Assembly: GCA_021818125.1 (NCBI GenBank)
Contig: JAKAFG010000018.1
Location: forward strand, 1-17,196
Source of the DNA: Pseudomonadota bacterium
Lineage (GTDB): Bacteria > Pseudomonadota > Gammaproteobacteria > Acidithiobacillales > Acidithiobacillaceae
Length of the DNA stretch: 17,196 bases
Direction of reading: 5' to 3'
Part shown: positions 1 to 6,744 of the stretch, one piece after another
How positions within the stretch are numbered: the first letter of the stretch is position 1
Layout: each line of letters opens with the position of its first letter
Notes under the pieces: generated by a model
The model's database searches: none
Seen by the model: only the letters and a program-made list of their open reading frames with translations
Told to the model about the DNA's origin: nothing
Position numbers and translations under genes: made by a program

Positions 1-879
1 TCCGATCTTCTGGAAAGCATCCACGGGGATAAAACCCTGCGGGTCAGCGGCAATGTTCGCGATCCCCAGGCCAAGGTCGGCGCTGTTCGGGCGGCGACCG
101 ATAGCCCAGATGATGGCATCCAGCCCACCGAGGCAGTCACCGTCCTGAAAGTGCAGGCACAAGCCATCGGCGCGTTTTTCCACTTCCCGGACCTGGCGTT
201 GGGCAAGGAGACTGATACCCTGATGGAGCATGGCATCCATGAGATTTTCGCGTAGCATCGGCTCGAAATCATTGAGGAAATGCTTGCGACGCATAACCAG
301 AGAAACGTCGCTGCCGAGAGCGTTGAGTACCCCTGCGAGCTCCACCGCGATGTAACCCGCGCCGACCACGGCAACACAGCGCGGCATCTTTTCGAGGGTA
401 AAAAAGCCGTCTGAGGTGATGCCCAGTTCGGCACCCGGAATGTCGGGCCAGACCGGCTGTCCGCCCGTGGCGATCAGAATATGCTCGGCTTCTAGTGTGT
501 TGTCATCCACACGGACCTGATGCGCGCCGGAGAAACGGGCATGCCCGCGAATCAAGGTAACGCCATTACCATTCAGGCCCTGGGCATAGCGGCCATTGAG
601 TCGCCCGATGTAGGCGTCGCGCTGCTGCTTCAGGAGTTCCCAGTGGAAACGGGGTGCTACGGCATCGAAGCCGTATTCTTCCGCCATTTTCATTTGCCCG
701 GCAAGGTGGGCGGCATTCCAGAAGATTTTTTTGGGGACGCAGCCTGCATTCACGCAGGTGCCGCCCAATGGACCGGCGGCGACCAGCGCGGTGCTTGCCC
801 CATAGCGGGCGGCGCGGTTGGCCATGGCAATGCCGCCGCTGCCCCCACCGATAACAATGAGATCATAGAATTGCGTCAT
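1..879 (-). CDS. gor: Glutathione reductase, C-terminus cut by window edge
   Basis: This flavoprotein reduces glutathione disulfide with NADPH in the cytoplasm. Only the first 293 residues are inside the window; the family is about 450 long, so the dimerisation domain and the His-Glu catalytic pair are missing only because of the edge. The N-terminal FAD motif GGGSGG lies at residues 11-16. The redox disulfide is GGTCVNAGCVPKK with C42 and C47, exactly as in E. coli Gor. The second Rossmann motif GAGYIAVE is at about 173-180 and is followed by RR (197-198), the arginine region that selects NADPH. ATG 879 is preceded by GGAGA. Two oddities: the acidic residue that normally ends the second FAD-fold strand is Ala34, and the second NADPH-binding arginine (R204 in E. 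coli) aligns with Asn203. The gene lies 59 nt downstream of the glutathione-using peroxiredoxin, so the two probably act together. Gor is much more likely than dihydrolipoamide or mercuric reductase because of the VNAGC motif and overall match. Confidence 0.93.
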   Translation of the reverse strand, partial: MTQFYDLIVIGGGSGGIAMANRAARYGASTALVAAGPLGGTCVNAGCVPKKIFWNAAHLAGQMKMAEEYGFDAVAPRFHWELLKQQRDAYIGRLNGRYAQGLNGNGVTLIRGHARFSGAHQVRVDDNTLEAEHILIATGGQPVWPDIPGAELGITSDGFFTLEKMPRCVAVVGAGYIAVELAGVLNALGSDVSLVMRRKHFLNDFEPMLRENLMDAMLHQGISLLAQRQVREVEKRADGLCLHFQDGDCLGGLDAIIWAIGRRPNSADLGLGIANIAADPQGFIPVDAFQKIG

Positions 880-938
880 GACGTCTCCGTTTTGCAGGGT
901 GTTAAAGCGGATAACGACCCAGAGCCGATGTTAAGACT

Positions 939-1682
939 TTACTTCCCGCCGAAGTATTTCTCCAGATCGTCGGCGCCGCCGATGTGTTTGCCGCCGATAA
1001 AGACCTGCGGCACGGTCGAACGTCCGCTCACCGCGCGAATCGTTCGCGAACTGACGCCGGTACCCATACCCGTTTTGATCTCTTCAAAAGCCATGCCGTG
1101 CCTCTTCAAAAGTGCTTTGGCGCGGGCACAATGCGGGCAGCCTTCGCGGGTAAAGACGGTGATGAATTCGGGGTCGCGTGCCTCCGGGTTGATGTAGTGG
1201 AGCATGGTATCGGCATCAGACACCTCGAAGGGATCACCGGGCTTGTCGGGCTCGATGAACATTTTCTCGATGACGCCATTCTTCACCAGCATAGAGTAGC
1301 GCCAGGAACGCTTGCCGAAGCCAAGTTCGCTCTTGTCCACCAGCATGCCCATGCCTTCCGTGAATTCGCCATTACCATCGGGAATCAGGTGGATGTTTTC
1401 GACAGTCAGTTCTTTGGCCCAGGCATCCATGACAAAGGCGTCATTCACTGACATGCAGAGGATGTCATCTATGCCATTTTCGCGAAAGGTCGGCGCAAGT
1501 TCGTTGTAGCGCGGCAGATGGCTGGAGGAACAAGTTGGGGTATAGGCGCCGGGCAGGGAGAACACGATCACGGTCTTGCCCTTGAAAAGTTCGTCGGTGC
1601 TGACGTCGCGCCACTGATTATCATCGCGGGTGCGGAATACGACCTGGGGAACGCTTTGGCCTTCTATGCTGGTCAGTTTCAT
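939..1682 (-). CDS. Hybrid peroxiredoxin-glutaredoxin (Prx5-Grx fusion)
   Basis: A 247-residue fusion that should reduce hydrogen peroxide and alkyl hydroperoxides using glutathione through its own glutaredoxin domain, as known for the Haemophilus hybrid Prx5. Residues 1-165 are a Prx5 domain with the peroxidatic motif PGAYTPTC (C51) and the conserved Arg in the GKRSWRYS segment (about 123-130). Residues 170-247 are a glutaredoxin with active site CPHC (C182, C185), the cis-proline motif TVPQ (223-226) and a GG pair (235-236). The start at 1682 was chosen because AGGAG lies 6 nt upstream of it and the product begins where the Prx fold should begin; an in-frame ATG at 1751 would add 23 residues without family support and would sit right at the predicted transcription start. 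gor follows, so the enzyme and the regenerator of its reductant are co-located. A candidate promoter and inverted repeat lie upstream at 1760-1788. Confidence 0.93.
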   Translation of the reverse strand: MKLTSIEGQSVPQVVFRTRDDNQWRDVSTDELFKGKTVIVFSLPGAYTPTCSSSHLPRYNELAPTFRENGIDDILCMSVNDAFVMDAWAKELTVENIHLIPDGNGEFTEGMGMLVDKSELGFGKRSWRYSMLVKNGVIEKMFIEPDKPGDPFEVSDADTMLHYINPEARDPEFITVFTREGCPHCARAKALLKRHGMAFEEIKTGMGTGVSSRTIRAVSGRSTVPQVFIGGKHIGGADDLEKYFGGK

Positions 1683-1759
1683 CTCAATCTCCTGTTTACG
1701 CTGCAGTTGCGGCACCATTGCCGATGTGCATCCGATCGGTCCGTGCTGCACATGGACTG

Positions 1760-1788
1760 ATAGTAGACATAGTCTAAAACAAAATCAA
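1760..1788 (-). promoter_or_regulatory. Candidate sigma70 promoter for the peroxiredoxin-gor pair
   Basis: On the minus strand a -35 box TTGATT (1783-1788) and a -10 box TACTAT (1760-1765) are separated by exactly 17 nt. Each matches the consensus at four of six positions. The promoter begins just downstream of the serB stop codon and gives a leader of about 70 nt before ATG 1682. Its spacer carries the inverted repeat at 1764-1776. Assignment is by pattern only. Confidence 0.5.
1764..1776. repeat. 13-bp inverted repeat in the peroxiredoxin promoter spacer
   Basis: TAGAC-ATA-GTCTA is a perfect 5-3-5 inverted repeat overlapping the -10 box and the spacer of the candidate promoter. A site here would suit a repressor or a spacer-binding activator controlling the peroxide-defence pair. 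It does not match the OxyR, IscR or PerR consensus I know, and no regulator gene sits beside it. Confidence 0.5.
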
Positions 1789-1819
1789 GTATTAGATGGA
1801 GGCTGTCGGCGTGCGGATC

Positions 1820-2938
1820 TCAGGCGTTGCCCCAGCCGAGATAGGTAGATGCTGTGTCGAGACCACCATAGCGAATTTGAAAATCCGCCTGGGCGCGGAC
1901 GACCGCTTTAGCATGATAGGCAATGCCAACGCCCGCCTTGCGGATCATGGGCAGGTCATTGGCGCCATCGCCAATAGCGATGCAATGGCTGGCATCGGTG
2001 CCCAGACTGATGGCCAGCAGGTCGAGGAGGTCGGCCTTGGCGGCGGCATCGACGATGTCTCCGAGCACCTGGCCGGTGATTTGCCCGTCGATGATCTCCA
2101 GGGTATTGGCGAAGGCGTAGTCGAGGTCCAGCGCTTCTTGCAGGTGGCGGGTAAACTGGGTGAAGCCGCCGGACACGACACCGACCTCCACGCCTTGGGC
2201 CTTGGCGGCTGCCACCAGTTCACGGGCACCGGGGCTGAGCCGCAAGCGCTCACGGATGATGGTGTCGATGGTGCTCGCTGGCGTACCGGCCAGCAGACGT
2301 ACCCGCTCGCGCAGGGAGGTTTGAAAATCCAGTTCGCCTGCCATGGAGCGTTCGGTGATAGCGGAGACCTGGCGCCTGAGACCAAGATGGTCGGCCATTT
2401 CATCAATGCATTCAATGCCGATCAAGGTCGAGTCCATATCGGCCAGCAATAATCGGAAATGACCCTTGCCCCAGAGCGGAGTCACGGCAACATCCAGAAA
2501 GACGCCTTCCAGGGCTTCAATGAGACGGTGGTTGCTGGCGCCCAAGGGGCCGCTGGGACCGTGCAGGACGAGGGCCAGATCGTCTCCCTGGCAATGGAGC
2601 ACGCGACCCGGCATAAAGCTTTGCAGATGCAGGGTGGTCAGTGCCCGGCGCAGTGCCTCGGGCTGTGCCGCACCATGCAGTACCAGACGTACAGCACTGC
2701 TGGCGCTGCTCATAGGAGCCCAGATCACTTCTCGCTCCTGATGCAGGGCCTGGCGCGAGAGTTCGTCGAGGAAGGGGGCGATTTCGCCGACGGTGACCGG
2801 CAAATCCCAGCTTTGCAGCCAGCAGCCCCAAACTTCCTGGTGGCTTTCCACATCCGCCACCAGTTGGCCCATGCTGGCCGGCAGGCTCATGGGGCCGCGT
2901 GGGGCGGGACTGAGAATGGCGAGGCGCGTGCTGCTCAT
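1820..2938 (-). CDS. serB: Phosphoserine phosphatase SerB
   Basis: This enzyme removes the phosphate from L-phosphoserine in the last step of serine synthesis. The 372-residue product has a HAD-superfamily catalytic half: DMDST at 167-171 (D167 nucleophile, D169 acid/base), SGGF at 256-259 and GDGAND at 323-328 for phosphate and Mg binding. The cap segment with GIECIDEMAD is at about 174-183, typical of SerB. The N-terminal 150 residues are longer than in E. coli SerB (about 322 in total) and probably form an ACT-like regulatory domain, which I infer from family architecture rather than from a clear motif. ATG 2938 lies 2 nt after the mfd stop codon, with AAGGA just upstream inside the end of mfd, so translation is probably coupled to mfd. 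Confidence 0.95.
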   Translation of the reverse strand: MSSTRLAILSPAPRGPMSLPASMGQLVADVESHQEVWGCWLQSWDLPVTVGEIAPFLDELSRQALHQEREVIWAPMSSASSAVRLVLHGAAQPEALRRALTTLHLQSFMPGRVLHCQGDDLALVLHGPSGPLGASNHRLIEALEGVFLDVAVTPLWGKGHFRLLLADMDSTLIGIECIDEMADHLGLRRQVSAITERSMAGELDFQTSLRERVRLLAGTPASTIDTIIRERLRLSPGARELVAAAKAQGVEVGVVSGGFTQFTRHLQEALDLDYAFANTLEIIDGQITGQVLGDIVDAAAKADLLDLLAISLGTDASHCIAIGDGANDLPMIRKAGVGIAYHAKAVVRAQADFQIRYGGLDTASTYLGWGNA

Positions 2939-2940
2939 GG

Positions 2941-5900
2941 CTAAATCCTTAGTTGGTCAATGAGTTGCAATAATTCCTGACAGCGCGCTTCGCCATCGGG
3001 CAGGTCGCGGCGAATGCGCAGGCGGTGCTCGCCGTCCAGTTGGTAGATGCTGTGGGGCTGCTGGATGAGCTGGATGATTTTTTCAGGGGCCACCTGATTT
3101 TCGGCGGCAAATTGCAGACGGGCACCGGCGGGACCGGCGTCGATCTGTTCGATGCCGATCTGGATGGCACTCAGACGCAACTGGGTCTGGCAGAGCAGGG
3201 TGCGGGTCGGCGCAGGAATGGGCCCGAAGCGGTCGATCATCTCCACCATGATCTCACCGATAGCGGCATCGCTGCGCACGTCACTGAGGCGCTTATAAAG
3301 TTGCAGGCGCAAGTGCACATCGGGCAGGTAGTCACCGGGTATCAACGCAGGTGTGTTGAGATGGATTTCCGGGCCACTGGCACGCTGTTCTTCCAGGCTG
3401 CGGGGATCACGTCCGGCACGAATGGCCTCCACCGCATCGTTCAGCCATTCCATGAAGAGGGTGAAACCGACTTCATCCATATGCCCGCTCTGTTCTTCGC
3501 CGAGCAGTTCTCCGGCCCCACGGATCTCCAGATCGTGGCTGGCCAGGGCAAAGCCGACGCCCAGATCTTCCAGAGATTGGATGGCATCGAGGCGGCGCCG
3601 GGCATCGTCGCTCATGGCGCGGGGGTCTGGGGTGAACAGGTAGGCGTAGGCGCGTTGATGGGAACGACCGACCCGGCCACGCAACTGATGGAGCTGGGCC
3701 AGACCGAATTTGTCGGCGCGGTTGATGAGGATGGTGTTGGCATGGGGATTGTCGATACCCGACTCGATAATAGTGGTGCTGAGGAGGATGTCGAAGCGCT
3801 GATGGTAAAAATCCAGCATCACTGCTTCCAGCTCGCCCTCGGGCATCTGGCCATGGGCCACGCGCAGGCGCGCTTCCGGTAACAGGCGGCGCAGAGTGGT
3901 GGCCATGCGCTCGATGTCGCGCACCTCATTATGCAGAAAATACACCTGACCGCCGCGATGCAGTTCGCGCTGGCAGGCTTCGATCACCGTCGCATCATCC
4001 CAGATCTGCACAAAGGTGCGTACCGGCTGGCGGCGCTGGGGTGGCGTGGCGATGATGGATAAGTCACGCAGGCCGGCCAGCGAGAGATTCAGGGTGCGCG
4101 GGATGGGGGTGGCGGTCAGCGTGAGAATATCCACCTCGGCGCGCAGGGCCTTGATCCGTTCCTTCTGGCGTACGCCGAAGCGATGCTCCTCATCCAGAAT
4201 CAGCAGGCCCAGGTCGTGGAAGGCGACATCCTTTTGCAGCAGGCGATGGGTGCCGATGAGGATATCCACCTCCCCGGAGGCCACGGCGGCGAGCACCTGC
4301 TTGTGCGTTTTGGCACTCTGGAAACGGGAGAGCACTTCCACCCGCAGGGGCAGTCCGGCGCAGCGGTCCCGGAAATTCTCGTAATGCTGTTGGGCGAGCA
4401 GGGTGGTGGGCACCAGCACTGCCACCTGCGCACCACTGTGCGCCGCCAGAAAGGCCGCGCGGAGTGCCACCTCCGTTTTGCCGAAGCCCACATCGCCGCA
4501 GACCAGGCGGTCCATGGGGTGGGGACTGGTCATGTCGGCAATGACCGCGTCGATGGTCTGCTGCTGATCCGGGGTTTCCTCAAAGGGGAAGCGGGACACG
4601 AATTCCCAGTAGGCGTCATCGGGTGCGGGAAAAGCCCGACCGGTGCGCGCCGCGCGGCGGGCATAGATATCCAGCAGTTCGCTGGCGGCATCAATGGCCT
4701 TTTGCCGCGCCTTGGCCTTGGCCTTTTCCCAGTGATTGCTGCCCAGGCGGGAGAGCACCGGTTCCGTCGCACCGTTACCCACATAGCGCGCAATACGATC
4801 CAGATGATCCGCCGGGACGTAGACGAGATCGCCGTTGGCGTACTCCAGGACCACGTATTCATTGATGTCGCCCTGCGCGGCAAAGGGCGTGGCCATGCCC
4901 TGAAAACGGCCGATGCCGTATTCCTCATGGGTAACGGCGTCACCCGGCTGTAAATCGCCGAGATCGCGAACCAAGCCTTCAATGCTGCGCTGCCGGGCGT
5001 TGGCGCTGCGCCGCTGGGCAAAGACGCGGTCACCAAAAATTTGCGCCTCGGAGACCAGCGCCAGTCTGACCAGGCCATTTTCCTTGATGAGCAGGCCGCG
5101 TTCCAGGGGTGCCACGGTGATGGCGATCCGTTCCGTACCAGCCAGGAACTCCGGCCAGTCCTGAACCCGGCTGGGCAGCAGTCCGCTCTTGCCAAGCCGT
5201 TCTGACAGGGCTTCCTGGCGGCCCGGCGATTCAGCGGCGAGGATGACCCGGCCCCCTGCCGGCAGGTGGCGCAGAAAGGTATCGAGTGAAGCCAGTGGTG
5301 CTTCCGGGCTGCCATGGAGACCGGGGAGGGGTGCGGTCGGCAGACGCTCCGCGTCGCCTTCCTGTTGCCCATGTACCAGTGCCCGATCGCGCAGGGCATC
5401 CTCCCATTCACTGGGAGTCAGAAGCAGCTCGTCGGGTGACAGTATGGGATACGCCGTATCATGGGTCCGTTCCTCGTAGCGCTCCCGCCAGTCCTGGCGA
5501 ATGTGCCGGGCGGATGCCTCCAGGCCGGGGGGCAGAAAGACGATACCGTCTTTGGGAAAGTGCATCAGCAGATGACTGCTCTCGGGAAAGAAGAGCGGGA
5601 GATAATGCTCGGCCCCTTGGGGTACTTGTCCGCGACTGGCCGCCCGGTATATCTCGGCACGTTGTGGATCACCGCTGAAGCGGGCGCGGAAGTGGCTACG
5701 AAATTCCTGCAGCGCGGCAGCGTCCACCGGCACCTCCCGTGCCGGGAGCAGAGAGACCCGCTCGACTTTTTGCAGGGTACGCTGGGTTTCCGGGTCGAAG
5801 GCACGGATGCTCTCCACTACTCTATCGAAGAGTTCAATGCGGTAAGGCAAGGGGCTGCCACTGGGAAAGAGATCAATGATCCCGCCGCGCCAGGCCAATT

Positions 5901-6384
5901 CGCCGGCCTCCGAAACCTCACTGACATTGCGATAGCCGGCGTCGATCAGGCGCTGACGGAAACCCTCTGGGCTGAGGTGGTCGCCCACGGCGAGGACAAA
6001 AGCGTGCTGGTCGAGGAAACTGCGCGGTGGCAGGCGTTGCAGGACGGCGGACAGCGGGGCGAGACACACGCCACGCCATTCCGGCAGAGTGGCAAGGGTG
6101 GCCAGCCGGGTGGCCGTGGCATCTGCCGGCGGCGCCAGGCGATCATAGGGAAGGATTTCGCGGTCCGGGAAAATCAGCGGCGATGGTAAGTCTGGTGCGA
6201 AAAAATGCCACTCGCGCTGCCATTCCTCCACGTCGCGGGCGTTCGGCAGCAGAATCAGCAGCGGGCGCTGCCACTGCCGCGCCATCTGCACCGCCAGCCA
6301 GCTATCCGCAGCACCGTAAATTTGACTAAATGCGCGTGCCGCCCCGGCGCGCGGCGGGGTGCCGAGAGAAAGACTTCGATCCAA
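2941..6384 (-). CDS. mfd: Transcription-repair coupling factor Mfd
   Basis: Mfd is a DNA translocase that pushes stalled RNA polymerase off damaged template and recruits UvrA. At 1147 residues it is almost the same length as E. coli Mfd (1148). In order it shows a UvrB-like N-terminal module with LPYD near residue 78 and LLDLFP-like IIDLFPSGS near 169-177, a CarD-like RNA-polymerase interaction domain near 480-545 (GDAVTHEEYGIGRF), the helicase motor with Walker A GDVGFGKT at 630-637, DEEH near 731, TATPIPRT, the Mfd/RecG translocation motif region and GRVGRS, and the C-terminal D7 domain. The start is TTG at 6384: an in-frame TAA lies five codons upstream, no ATG or GTG lies between, and the next ATG is at residue 34 inside a conserved segment. 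No clear Shine-Dalgarno sequence precedes it, so expression may be low. serB follows after 2 nt. Confidence 0.97.
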   Translation of the reverse strand: MDRSLSLGTPPRAGAARAFSQIYGAADSWLAVQMARQWQRPLLILLPNARDVEEWQREWHFFAPDLPSPLIFPDREILPYDRLAPPADATATRLATLATLPEWRGVCLAPLSAVLQRLPPRSFLDQHAFVLAVGDHLSPEGFRQRLIDAGYRNVSEVSEAGELAWRGGIIDLFPSGSPLPYRIELFDRVVESIRAFDPETQRTLQKVERVSLLPAREVPVDAAALQEFRSHFRARFSGDPQRAEIYRAASRGQVPQGAEHYLPLFFPESSHLLMHFPKDGIVFLPPGLEASARHIRQDWRERYEERTHDTAYPILSPDELLLTPSEWEDALRDRALVHGQQEGDAERLPTAPLPGLHGSPEAPLASLDTFLRHLPAGGRVILAAESPGRQEALSERLGKSGLLPSRVQDWPEFLAGTERIAITVAPLERGLLIKENGLVRLALVSEAQIFGDRVFAQRRSANARQRSIEGLVRDLGDLQPGDAVTHEEYGIGRFQGMATPFAAQGDINEYVVLEYANGDLVYVPADHLDRIARYVGNGATEPVLSRLGSNHWEKAKAKARQKAIDAASELLDIYARRAARTGRAFPAPDDAYWEFVSRFPFEETPDQQQTIDAVIADMTSPHPMDRLVCGDVGFGKTEVALRAAFLAAHSGAQVAVLVPTTLLAQQHYENFRDRCAGLPLRVEVLSRFQSAKTHKQVLAAVASGEVDILIGTHRLLQKDVAFHDLGLLILDEEHRFGVRQKERIKALRAEVDILTLTATPIPRTLNLSLAGLRDLSIIATPPQRRQPVRTFVQIWDDATVIEACQRELHRGGQVYFLHNEVRDIERMATTLRRLLPEARLRVAHGQMPEGELEAVMLDFYHQRFDILLSTTIIESGIDNPHANTILINRADKFGLAQLHQLRGRVGRSHQRAYAYLFTPDPRAMSDDARRRLDAIQSLEDLGVGFALASHDLEIRGAGELLGEEQSGHMDEVGFTLFMEWLNDAVEAIRAGRDPRSLEEQRASGPEIHLNTPALIPGDYLPDVHLRLQLYKRLSDVRSDAAIGEIMVEMIDRFGPIPAPTRTLLCQTQLRLSAIQIGIEQIDAGPAGARLQFAAENQVAPEKIIQLIQQPHSIYQLDGEHRLRIRRDLPDGEARCQELLQLIDQLRI

Positions 6385-6583
6385 GAATGTCTGATCTTAT
6401 GTGAGGACTCTGAAGGGTCCTAGTGTAAAGGGGTGCTATGGAAACTGCAAAACGGGATACCGAGCGACAATCTATTTCTCGCCCTGTGCCTCCTGTCGGT
6501 TGCCACCAAAGCATAAGGCCCCTCTCCCGGCCCAGAATCTGAGGGCGCGCACCAGTCGCAATGAACGTTAATCTGAGATAACC

Positions 6584-6614
6584 TTGAGACGAAGTGGGCA
6601 GGGCATCGTTTAAT
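6584..6614 (+). promoter_or_regulatory. Weak candidate promoter for the AAA+/bitopic gene pair
   Basis: TTGAGA (6584-6589) resembles a -35 box at five of six positions and TTTAAT (6609-6614) a -10 box at five of six, but the spacer is 19 nt, longer than optimal. Such long spacers are used by some activated promoters. A transcript from here would include both inverted repeats at 6651-6668 and 6689-6706 in its leader. Confidence 0.25.
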
Positions 6615-6650
6615 GTGATGGGCGACCGCCGTAGGATCGGTAAAATGGGG

Positions 6651-6668
6651 GCTCAGATCACACTGAGC
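6651..6668. repeat. 6-bp stem inverted repeat
   Basis: GCTCAG (6651-6656) and CTGAGC (6663-6668) are perfect reverse complements around a 6-nt loop. No T-tract follows on either strand, so it is not a standard intrinsic terminator. It could be a protein site or part of a structured leader. Confidence 0.5.
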
Positions 6669-6688
6669 AGTGGCCAAGTGGATGCACA

Positions 6689-6706
6689 GACAGGTAACTA
6701 CCTGTC
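6689..6706. repeat. 18-bp palindrome upstream of the AAA+ gene
   Basis: GACAGGTA-AC-TACCTGTC is a perfect 8-bp inverted repeat around two central bases, 38 nt before ATG 6745. The near-zero loop makes a DNA operator more likely than an RNA hairpin. No poly-T follows, so it is not a terminator. It is the strongest dyad in the window and is placed to control the AAA+/bitopic pair. Confidence 0.6.
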
Positions 6707-6744
6707 AAGGTCATAGATCACATAACAAAAGGAAAAAGTAAAGG

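Larger units (their letters stand above)
6385..6744. other. Gene-free region between mfd and the AAA+ gene, with inverted repeats
   Basis: This 360-nt stretch separates the divergent mfd and AAA+ genes. I find no convincing coding sequence: the longest minus-strand frame (6420-6677, 85 codons) has no recognisable motif and no ribosome binding site. Its right half holds a hairpin (6651-6668), an 18-bp palindrome (6689-6706) and a weak plus-strand promoter candidate (6584-6614). It is long for an intergenic gap in this compact neighbourhood, so it may contain control elements or the remains of an inserted element. I could match no insertion sequence ends. Confidence 0.6.

Noticed and set aside
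520..1197. Plus-strand ORF of 225 codons
   Set aside because: It is antisense across the gor start, the gap and the peroxiredoxin C-terminus, has no family motif, and cuts through well-supported genes.
3025..4953. Long plus-strand ORFs opposite mfd (285 and 256 codons)
   Set aside because: They mirror the mfd codon pattern on the other strand, lack ribosome sites and recognisable motifs, and mfd is intact beneath them.
6420..6677. Minus-strand 85-codon ORF in the mfd-AAA+ gap
   Set aside because: It has no ribosome site and no recognisable motif, and it overlaps a hairpin. Its few Cys/His pairs do not form a clear zinc motif.
6651..6706. Inverted repeats as insertion-sequence or attachment-site ends
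   Set aside because: No transposase, integrase, tRNA or matching target duplication is visible; the repeats are local dyads rather than paired ends of an element.
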